A stretch of DNA of 64,000 nt. Origin: Lucinisca nassula (taxonomy: Eukaryota; Mollusca; Bivalvia; Lucinida; Lucinidae). The stretch lies in assembly GCA_963580285.1 (NCBI GenBank), contig OY757014.1:100628072-100692071 (forward strand), given 5' to 3'. Numbering within the stretch: position 1 is the stretch's first letter; each line of letters starts with the position of its first letter. The notes under the pieces are model-generated. The model was given only the letters and a program-made list of their open reading frames with translations. It did not search any database and was not told the DNA's origin. The position numbers and the translations under genes were made by a program. Below are positions 55,572 to 64,000 of this stretch, piece after piece.

Positions 55572-56690
55572 GAAAATGTCTAAGAAAGAAATGATGGATT
55601 TTAATCCAATTTTGCATATGAATTGATATTGACAATGTCTAGCTTGGGATTGTTACACTGCTTTTCGCGTCAATTTTCAACAGAGTTATGGCCTTAGAAT
55701 GATGCCAGAAAATGATTTCCGCTCAACATATATCTTAAGAAAGAAATGATTGATTTTAATCAGATTTTGCATAAGAATTGATATCGACAACCTCTAGCTT
55801 GGGATTGTTACACAGCTTTTAGCGTCAATTTTCAAAAGAGTTATGGCCCTTGAAGGATGCCAGAAAGTTGTTTCCATTTGATATCTTAAGAAAGAAATGA
55901 TAGATTTTGATAAAATTTTGCATATGAATTGATGCTTGGGATTGTTACACGGCTTTTGTGTTAATTTTCAACAGAGTTATGGCCCTTGAATGATGCCAGA
56001 AAATGGTTTCCACTCAATATCATAAGAAAGAAATGATTAATTTTGATCATATTTGGTATATGAATTTATATTAACAAGATCTAACTTGGGATTGTTAAGC
56101 GGCATTTTGCATCTATTTTCAGAAGAATTATGGTCCTTGAATGACATCAAATATTTACTTCAGTACAATATTTTGAGAAAGAAATGATGAATTTTGATCG
56201 AAATTTGTATGTGAATTTATATTGATAAAATATAGCTTGGGATTGTTACATGGCATTTTGCGTCAATTTTCAGCAGAGTAATGGCCCATGAATTATGTCA
56301 GAAATTTGTTTCCGCTCAATATCTTGAAAACACATTGATGGATTTTCATCAATTTTTGCATATGAACTGATATTGACAACCTCTAGCTTGGGGTTATTAC
56401 ACAGCTCAATTTTGCGTCAATTTTCAACAGCGTTATGGTCCTTGCCCGATGCCAGAAAGTCTAATTAATTTTGATCATATTTATATGTGAATTTATATCA
56501 ACAAGAGTTAGCTTTGGATTGTCATGCCAAATTATGTCTCTATTTTTAACAGAGTTATGACCCCTGAATGGCATCAAAAATTCGTTTCTGCTCGATATCT
56601 TGAGAAAAGAAATGATGAATTTTGATCTAATTTGGTATGTGAATTGATGTTGACCAAATATAGCTTGGGATTTTTACATGCCATTGTACT
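55572..56690 (+). repeat. Degenerate satellite, about 145 bp, eight units
   Basis: AAGAAAGAAATGATGGATTTT, CTTGGGATTGTTACA, GTCAATTTTCAACAGAGTTA and TGGCCCTTGAATGATGCCAG recur with drift and length change. Confidence 0.75.
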
Positions 56691-56716
56691 ATTGCGGGGG
56701 GGGGGGGGGGGGGGGT
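56691..56716 (+). repeat. Poly-G run
   Basis: About 22 G residues; the length is unreliable in most sequencing data. Confidence 0.8.
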
Positions 56717-56734
56717 ATTTAGTAAGCCCTGCTT

Positions 56735-58692
56735 ACTGACATCTAGTTGGTCCTGAAGCGCTCACCTAACAGCTCAAGATCTGAAGGGGTAAGGGACACC
56801 CTGGGATCCCAAGATCCATGTCTCTTGGTCATGAATCGCTCACCAGAAGAAGAAGAAGAAGAAAGTAGTAAAACTAGATATTATGCAATTGATGAAATGA
56901 GGGAGTGGGGCATGCCCCCGTTGTACACTCTAGGGTCCAAAGATCCATGCTTCTAAATGGCCCTTATCATAATGAACAAGAATATATATGGTTTATGGGT
57001 GGGTATCTGAACGGTTTCAGAGATATTAAGCATTTTACCATATATGGGCATGGCGGCAATCTTGGTCATGTGACCTGGACCCAAAATGGTCTCCGGATTA
57101 AATGTCCCTTATCATAAGGAACAAGAATATATATGGCTTATGGGTGGGGATCTGAACCGTTTCCGAGATATTAAGCATTTTACCATATATGGGCACGGCA
57201 GCCATCATGGTCATGTGACTTGGACCAAAAATGGCCCCCACTAAATGCTCCTTATCATAAGGAGCCAGAAAATATATGGTTTAGGGGTGGTATTCTAAAC
57301 CGTTTGTAAGATATCATGCATTTTCACTTTTTCCCATATAAATGCCTATGTGACCAAATTTGGCGTTGGCAAAAATAGGTCAAGGTCATCCCAGGGTCAC
57401 CATTTATGCAATTTATAATGGGCCAATGTCCCACATGCTACATACCAAGTCTAATGCAAATCGGTCCAGTGGTTCCGGAGAAGAAGATTTTAGAAGGTTT
57501 TTTTTACCATATATGGGCATGGCGGTCATCTTGGTCGTGTGACCTGGACCAAAAATGCAAACTTTCGTTCCCCCACCCCATGGAGGCTCCACATGTTCCA
57601 GAGGAGAAGACGCTTGAAAATGTGAACACACATACACACACGACACAAGACAGACAGACAAACTCTGGCCACCCTGTAAGCTTACCATTGAGCCTTTGGC
57701 TCAGGTGAGCTAATAAATGGTTCATATGTGGGGATCTGAACGGTTTCTGAGATATTAAGCATTTTACCATATATGGTCACGGCGGCCATCTTGGTCATGT
57801 GACCTGGACCAAAAATGGTCCCCCCACTAAATGCCCCTTTTCACAAGGAACAAGTATATATATGGTTGGTGGGTGGGGATCTGAAAAGGTTTCCAAGATA
57901 TTAAGCATTTTACCTTATATGGAAATGGCGGCCACCTTGGTCATGTGACCTGGGACAAAAATGGTCCCCGGACTAAATGCCCGTTATTGTAAGGAGCAAG
58001 AACATGTATGGTTTGGGAGTGGTATTCTGAACCGTTTGTAAGATATAATGCATTTTCACTTTTTCCTATACAAATGCCTATGTGACTAAACTTGACCTTA
58101 GCATAAAATAGGTCAAGGTCGACCCAGGTCAACATTTTAACAATTTATGATGGGCCTACGTCTTAGATAATACTTACCAAGTTTCATGAAAATCGGCATA
58201 GCGGTTATGGAGATTTTAAGGGTTTTTTACCATATATGATTATGGCGGCTATCTTGGTCATGTGACCTGGAACCCATTAGCAAACTTTCGTTCCCCCATC
58301 CCATGGAGGCTCCACATGAAATTTGACTTCAGTTGGCCCAGCGGTTTCTGAGGAGTAAAAGTTTAAACATTTTACCATATATGGACATGGCGGCCAGCTT
58401 GGGCATGTGACCTGGGCCAAAATGCCCCCCCCCCTCCCCCCCCCCACCCACTAAATGCGCCTTGTCACAAGGAGCAAGAATATATTTGGTTTAGGGGTGG
58501 TATTCTAAACCATTTGTATGATATAATGCATTTTCGATTTTTTTTCCATACAAATGCCTATGTGGCCCTCGTCCCAGATGCTACATGTCAAGTTTCGTGG
58601 AAATCGGCCCTGTGGTTCCGGAGAAGAAGATTTTTGAAGGGTTTTACCATGTATGGGCCTGTCAGCCATCTTGGTAATGTGACCTGGACTGA
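56735..58692 (+). repeat. Satellite with TGGTCATGTGACCTGGACC, about 145 bp plus longer units
   Basis: CCATATATGGGCATGGCGGC, CATCTTGGTCATGTGACCTG and GGTTTATGGGTGGGTATCTG recur near 57050, 57195, 57525, 57785, 57930, 58250, 58395 and 58665. Longer units add GTGACCAAATTTGG ... ATAGGTCAAGGTCATCCCAG, which is the reverse complement of part of the 26480 satellite. A C-run lies at 58427-58446. Confidence 0.8.
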
Positions 58693-60385
58693 ATGTCAAA
58701 ATACGATTTTCTTCGCCAAATCGAATGTCAAACTAGGATTTTGAATGTCAAAATACGATTTTCTTCGCCAAATCGAATGTCAAACTAGGATTTTGAATGT
58801 CAAAATACGATTTTCTTCGCCAAATCGAATGTCAAACTAGGATTTTGAATGTCAAAATACGATTTTCTTCGCCAAATCGAATGTCAAACTAGGATTTTGA
58901 ATGTCAAAATACGATTTTCTTCGCCAAATCGAATGTCAGACTAGAATTTTGAATGTCAAAATACGATATTCAGCGCCAAATCGAATGTCAGACTAGGATT
59001 TTGAATGTCAAACTACGATATTCAGCGCCAAATCGAAAGTGAGACTAGGATTTTGAATGTCAAAATACGATTTTCTTCGCCAAATCGAATGTCAGAATAG
59101 AATTTTGAATGTCAAAATACGATTTTCTTCTCCAAATCGAATGTCAAACTAGGATTTTGAATGTCAAAATACGATTTTCTTCGACAAATCGAATGTCAAA
59201 CTAGGATTTTGAATGTCAAAATACGATTTTCTTCGCCAAATCGAATTCAAACTAGGATTTTGAATGTCAAAATACGATTTTCTTCGCCAAATCGAATGTC
59301 AAACTAGGATTTTGAATGTCAAAATACGATATTCAGCGCCAAATCGAATGTTAAACTAGGATTTTGAATGTCAAAATACGATTTTCTTCGCCAAATCGAA
59401 TGTCAAACTAGGATTTTGAATGTCAAAATACAATATTCAGCGCCAAATCGAATGTCAAACTAGGATTTTGAATGTCAAAATACGATTTTCTTCGCCAAAT
59501 CGAATGTCAAACTAGGATTTTGAATGTCAAAATACGATATTCAGCGCCAAATCGAATGTCAAACTAGGATTTTGAATGTCAAAATACGATATTCAGCGCC
59601 AAATCGAATGTCAAACTAGGATTTTGAATGTCAAAATACGATTTTCTTCGCCAAATCGAATGTCAAATTAGGATTTTGAATGTCAAAATACAATATTCAG
59701 CGCCAAATCGAATGTCAAACTAGGATTTTGAATGTCAAAATACGATTTTCTTCGCCAAATCGAATGTCAAACTAGGATTTTGAATGTCAAAATACGATAT
59801 TCAGCGCCAAATCGAATGTCAAACTAGGATTTTGAATGTCAAAATACGATATTCAGCGCCAAATCGAATGTCAAACTAGGATTTTGAATGTCAAAATACG
59901 ATTTTCTTCGCCAAATCGAATGTCGAACTAGGATTTTGAATGTCAAAATACGATTTTCTTCGCCAAATCGAATGTCAAACTAGGATTTTGAATGTCAAAA
60001 TACAATTTTCTTCGCCAAATCGAATGTCAAACTAGGATTTTGAATGTCAAAATACGATTTTCTTCGCCAAATCGAATGTCAAACTAGGATTTTGAATGTC
60101 AAAATACGATATTCAGCGCCAAATCGAATGTCAAACTAGGATTTTGAATGTCAAAATACGATTATCTTCGCCAAATCGAATGTCAAACTAGAATTTTGAA
60201 TGTCAAAATACGATATTCAGCGCCAAATCGAATGTCAAACTAGGATTTTGAATGTCAAAATACGATTATCTTCGCCAAATCGAATGTCAAAATAGGATTT
60301 TGAATGTCAAAATACGATTTTCTTCGCCAAATCGAATGTCAAACTAGGATTTTGAATGTCAAAATACGATATTCGGCCTCAATTC
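58693..60385 (-). repeat. 52-bp minisatellite, right inverted arm (about 32 units)
   Basis: Exact reverse complement of the left-arm unit, again with the two subtypes (TTTTCTTCGCC and TATTCAGCGCC) interspersed. Confidence 0.95.
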
Positions 60386-60627
60386 GAATATCGAAAAACG
60401 AAAAACGAAAATCAAAACAAATTCCCCTGCAAATGAAATCGAAAAACGAAAAACGAAAATCAAACTAACTTCACCTGAAAATGAATATCGAAAAATGAAA
60501 AATGAAAATCAAACCAACTTCACCTGAAAATGAATATCGAAAAACGAAAAACGAAAATCAAACCAACTTCACCTGAAAATGAATATCGAAAAACGAAAAA
60601 CGAAAATCACACCAAATTCACCTTCCT
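60386..60627 (-). repeat. Outer module of right inverted arm
   Basis: Reverse complement of 41175-41425 including its variant units in matching order (TTCCCCTGCAAATG, AACTAACTTCACCTG, AACCAACTTCACCTG). Ends in CACCTTCC. Confidence 0.9.
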
Positions 60628-60934
60628 GACAAATGCACAGTAAACTTAAGCGCCTAAAAGCGAAAAATTTAGGAGAAAAATTGTGATATTTTTCTTTTTT
60701 TTTTCTGCTCAAAATATAGATTGTCGGTACTCGTTAGAACCGCCTAAGGTACTCTAACGAGTACCCACAATCTACATGTATATTTTAGAGCAGAAATAAA
60801 AATTACGGTTTACCCCTATAAACCCCAGTTTTACTGTATAAAAGTTGGGTTCTAGGGGTCAAAATTATACAGGCGTGTTTTCGTGATGATTTCCTGAGGA
60901 CAACAGTGGACAATGCTTAATTACAAGAGCAGTC

Positions 60935-61237
60935 CGGCCCCCGCTCATTGGGGCTTGAAGAAATAAATGGGCTGCATGATGCTTCCACGCAGAGCTGAAT
61001 CCAACCGCACACTAGTACTGGTAAACCGCTTAGAGGATCTAAGCCTGCCCAGGCAAAGCGGTGCGAGTCGGACCGTCCATGCTTATAAACCCTATTGGTT
61101 TCATTGGACGACAGGGCTTGAGATGTCATTTCATCTCAATGTCGGTAAAAGGCCCCACAAAATTTGAAGCAACGTCTCCAGAATGACTTATAAAGGGTTG
61201 GCGGGGACGTTAAATATCAAATCAAACAAACAAACAA
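60935..61237 (+). mobile_element. Family C SINE-like element
   Basis: A complete plus-strand copy with (AAAC)n tail. The flanks ACAAGAGCAGTC (60923-60934) and ACAAGAGTAGTC (61238-61249) are a 12-bp target duplication with one mismatch. Confidence 0.85.
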
Positions 61238-61439
61238 ACAAGAGTAGTCACTGACATCATTTTCTTAACCTCGATCTACTCCCAGTCGATCAGCACAGAA
61301 TGTTGCCTGATTAACTGACTGAGATTGTTATTGACGAATTTTAACAGCAATAGAAAATACAACATATGTTGCAGATTTCTTTAAAGATTTTTCAAAAAGT
61401 CGGATTGCGGCGCCCTAAAAACTTCTTCGCACATCAATA

Positions 61440-62511
61440 CGCGAGGGCTGATTGATATGTTGTTAGCCTCGTATTGAAGGAGGTATGCAGGGATGTTCTT
61501 TTTAAGTCCTACTATTCTCTGACTATATAGAGCCATGTACCCAAGAACTGGTCTCATTTGATCAGTTTATATCGACGAGGTAGCACTCTAAAGTAAACAA
61601 GACAAGCAGCTTTTGCAAAATGGACACAATCGGTGAAAGACCAGTGATTCAATATTTGCATAAAAAAGTTTAACACCTGAGGATAGTAGCAATACTAGGG
61701 AACGCCCCTTCTTATGCTACAGTAAAAAAAGTGGGTTGTGGAATTTAAGCGCGGCAGACACAGCCTTGAGGATGACCCCACGTCCTGGAAGGTCTGTCAG
61801 TGTTGCAACCCCAGCAGTGGTCAATAAAGTCCATGATATTGTTATGACTGACCGACGAGTCACAGAAAGATATACAGCCAGTAGAGTTGGCATTTCACAG
61901 GAAGTAGTACATTCCATTCTGACAGAGGATCTTGCAATGAGAAAGCTGTCGGCCCGATGGGTACCAAGACTTCTGACAGATGATCAGAAGCACATCAGAT
62001 GCACATTATCGCGTGCTAATCTTAACCTTTTTGAGGAAGATCCTGCCAACTTTCTTCAGAGATTTGTCACTATTGATGAAACACGGGTCCATTATTTTAC
62101 CCTAGAGGTCAAACAACAATCGAAACAATGGAAGCACCCTGGCTCGCCCCTGCCAAAGAAAACAAAGACTGTTCCGTCAGCTGGGGATGTTATGGTCCCG
62201 GTTTTATGGGATGCAGATGGGATTCTGTTTTAGTCACCTGATCTCGCTCCATAAGATTTTCATTTATTTCAAAAACTGAAAACGGCTATTTCAGGCACCC
62301 ACGTTCAGTCCGATGATGACGTCATAAATGCAGTGGATGACTTTCTGAACAGTCAACGAAAGGAGTCTTTAAAAGTGGCATTGAGGCCATTAAACACCGC
62401 TGGCAAAAGTGTATAGATACCGAAGTGGATTATGTTGAAAAATAATATAATATGTCCGACAAAATTCAAATCCTTCAATATGAGGCTCACAACATATCAA
62501 TCAGTCCTCGA
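61440..62511 (+). mobile_element. Internally deleted mariner element
   Basis: The left TIR CGAGGGCTGATTGATATGTT (from 61442) and GAGGCTCACAACATATCAAT with CAGTCCTCG (62482-62510) on the right are inverted repeats of the mariner type. TA precedes the left end (61438-61439); the right TA is mutated. It contains a transposase pseudogene. Confidence 0.85.
61620..62445 (+). pseudogene. Mariner transposase, deleted and frameshifted
   Basis: The coding remains start at the ATG 61620 (MDTIGERPVIQYLHKK, then SYATVKKW in another frame). A 165-codon frame (61736-62233, itself without an ATG start) follows, with GRSVSVATPAVVNKVHDIVM, a second helix-turn-helix (ISQEVVHSILTEDLAMRKLS), ARWVPRLLTDDQKHIR, the first catalytic block TIDETRVHYF (usual form DE-W-HH) and QWKHPGSPLPKKTKTVPSAG. 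After GILF the sequence jumps to SPDLAP-DFHLF, the third catalytic block, so the segment carrying the second catalytic aspartate is missing. At least three stops or shifts add to this. It is certainly inactive. Confidence 0.85.
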
Positions 62512-62614
62512 GTCGGGCAAACAACCAGAACGTGTTTTCCGCCATAGAAAATACAAAACGTCTAGATCAGCCTGCACATTTGTGAGTCCGATCAGCACCA
62601 TTGTGTTTCGATGC

Positions 62615-62894
62615 CATCACGAAAACACGCCTATATAACTTTGACCCCCTTGAACCCTACTTTTATTTAGTAAAACTGGGGTTTACAGGGGTAAACCTTA
62701 TTTTTCTTATTTCTGCTCTAAAATATAGATTGTGGGTACTCGTTAGAACCGCCTCGATGAGGCGGTTCTAACGAGTATCCACACTCTATATTTTGAGCAG
62801 TAATAAGAAAAAGATCACACTTTTTCATCTTGAAATTTTCATTTTTTCGGCGAACAAGGTTACACTGTATTTGTATATGCGTGTTTTCGTAATG
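62615..62894 (+). mobile_element. Family B hairpin element (B9)
   Basis: The ends are CATCACGAAAACACGCC and GCGTGTTTTCGTAATG. The palindrome is complete (about 62700-62815) and very similar to B4. Confidence 0.85.
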
Positions 62895-62967
62895 TATGAT
62901 AGTTTAATACCACCGCTAGTTTCTAAAATTCCCAGACCGTCCTCCTTAGTCTGTATATAGCTGTGCA

Positions 62968-63245
62968 CATTACGATAACACATCCGTGCGTCATGGTGCA
63001 ATTTTTTACATCTCCAAACGGTAAATTTTCTGATGAAAATTTGCTATTTTATCCTTATTGATTCTCAAAACATAAGTTATGGGTGCTCGTTAGAACGGCC
63101 TCATTGAGGCGGTTCTTACGAGTACCCACAACCTATGTCTAGGATCAGAAATAAAGAAAATAATGTATACCCCCGTAAACCCCTGTTTTCTCTATATAAG
63201 TGGGGTGTAAGTGGGTGTTTATTTCACGGACTTGTTAGCGAGATG
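62968..63245 (+). mobile_element. Family A hairpin element (A6)
   Basis: The ends are CATTACGATAACACATCCG and GGACTTGTTAGCGAGATG. The palindrome GGGTGCTCGTTAGAACGGCC / GAGGCGGTTCTTACGAGTAC is near 63080-63130. Confidence 0.8.
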
Positions 63246-63279
63246 AGACGGGCTTGTTTTTCAACTGGTCGCTTTGGTT

Positions 63280-63562
63280 GTTTGAAACGAGGTTTAACGT
63301 CCCCGTCAACACTGTATAGGTCATTTTGGAGACGTTGCTTCCAATTTTGTGGGACTTTTACCCGACATTGAGATGAAATGACACCTCAAGCCCTGTCGTC
63401 CAATGACACCAATAAGGTTTATAAGCATGGACAGGCCGACTCGCACCGCTTTACCTGGACAGGCGTTGATTCTCTAAGCGGTTTACCAGTACTCGTGTGC
63501 GGTCGGTTTCAGGTCTGCGTGGAAGCATCATACAGCCCATTTATTTCTTCAAGCCCCAACGT
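63280..63562 (-). mobile_element. Family C SINE-like element
   Basis: A minus-strand copy from GAAACGAGGTTTAACGTCCC to TCTTCAAGCCCCAACG, followed by a poly-G run. Confidence 0.8.
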
Positions 63563-63660
63563 GGGGGGGGGGGGGGGCACTGGTCGCAGACTGGCCTCGA
63601 AAGCAGGTTTTTTTCACGTCGGGACTTATGGGCGACGATTCGGGATTATTTCAAATGTTG

Positions 63661-63938
63661 ATTTCTTTGTTTGATTTGTGGTTTAACGTTCCCGTCAACA
63701 CTATTTGGGCCATTTTGGTGACGTTGCTTCCAATTTCGCGGGACTTTCAAGCCCTGCCGCCCAATGAAACCAATAGGGGTTATATGCATGTACGGTCCGA
63801 CTCGCATCCCTTTGCCTGGGCAGGCTTAAACCCTCTAAGCGGTTTAGTCCTAAGTACTTGTGTGCGGTCGGTTTCAACTCTGCGCGGAAGCACCATGCAG
63901 CCCAATCTATTTCTTCGAGACCCGATGGTCGGGGGCGG
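63661..63938 (-). mobile_element. Family C SINE-like element
   Basis: A minus-strand copy from TTGATTTGTGGTTTAACGTTC to GAGACCCGATGGTCGGGGGC, with a short internal deletion after GCGGGACTTTC. Confidence 0.8.
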
Positions 63939-64000
63939 TCGATTCTGGATGAACAAAATAAAACTATTTAATGAGATGATAATGCACGGATATCTTTTTA

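Larger units (their letters stand above)
41175..60627. mobile_element. Giant foldback element with minisatellite inverted arms
   Basis: The ends GGAAGGTGAATTTGGTGTGA (41175) and TCACACCAAATTCACCTTCC (60607-60626) are inverted repeats flanked by GACAAATGCA on both sides (41165-41174, 60628-60637). From each end the order is the same: about four units of roughly 50 bp, the junction AATTGAGGCCGAATATCG, then a 52-bp minisatellite. The left arm totals 4.2 kb without its LINE and the right arm 1.9 kb. The 6.9-kb interior holds only repeats and no transposase. Drosophila FB elements have tandem-repeat arms and 9-bp duplications, and Mutator-like elements make 9-10 bp duplications; the relation to these is inference. 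Confidence 0.75.
41146..60888 (-). mobile_element. Family B hairpin element (B8) split by a 19.5-kb insertion
   Basis: The left piece CAATACGAAAACACGCC to GACAAATGCA (41146-41174) and the right piece from ACAAATGCACAGTAAACTT through the palindrome (about 60700-60780) to GGCGTGTTTTCGTGATG (60888) are colinear with one B element. The two pieces overlap only in the duplicated GACAAATGCA. Everything between belongs to the inserted foldback element. Confidence 0.8.

Noticed and set aside
61736..62233. Active mariner transposase
   Set aside because: The second catalytic block is deleted, the reading frame shifts upstream and stops occur in the third block.

Overview
This 64 kb window looks like intergenic DNA from a repeat-rich metazoan, most probably a bivalve or other mollusc. 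That placement is inference: it rests on tRNA-derived SINEs, mariner relics, hammerhead-bearing short retroelements, satellites built on AGGTCA motifs and abundant hairpin MITE-like elements. I find no intron-exon host gene and no credible functional RNA gene. The only substantial coding capacity is one non-LTR retrotransposon (43272-49723). Almost everything else is a mobile element, often nested two to four deep, or a tandem array.

Layout. 1-8 kb: a tRNA SINE with a (CA)n tail, a hairpin element (family A), a SINE-like family C copy, mollusc-type degenerate tandem repeats, a 145-bp satellite (3003-4435) and A-rich low-complexity DNA. 8-12.3 kb: a dense nest of foldback elements (families B, F and G) and family C copies. 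13.3-14.7 kb: a 40-bp minisatellite. 15.5-18.2 kb: a family C element interrupted by two tandem copies of an unknown 0.8-kb repeat (E), the first of which holds a hammerhead-ribozyme element. 18.2-22 kb: more hairpin elements, a 1-kb TIR element with a pogo-like MITE inside it, and a second intact hammerhead core. 22.0-24.7 kb: a 41-bp minisatellite. 25-31.5 kb: family B and A elements, a roughly 465-bp satellite and SINEs. 31.5-38.8 kb: lower-repeat DNA carrying a 2.8-kb element inserted between AAA and TTT without target duplication (Spy-like), with a paralogous empty site nearby. 38.8-39.5 kb: a rearranged mariner relic.

41.2-60.6 kb: what I read as a single 19.5-kb foldback element. Its long terminal inverted repeats are an outer module of about 50-bp units followed by arrays of a 52-bp minisatellite. 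It is flanked by a 10-bp duplication (GACAAATGCA) and splits a family B element whose two parts lie at 41146-41174 and 60638-60888. A full-length LINE with a 12-bp target duplication sits in its left arm. Its 6.9-kb interior is made only of satellites, nested family C copies, B elements, a decayed hammerhead element and a tRNA-headed SINE. 60.9-64 kb: family C, A and B elements and an internally deleted mariner.

Insertion order can be read from the nesting, for example B8, then the giant foldback, then the LINE; or B7, then C, then a hammerhead element. The three frameshifts in the otherwise intact LINE are all single extra A residues in A-runs. They therefore look like recent mutations or homopolymer sequencing errors.
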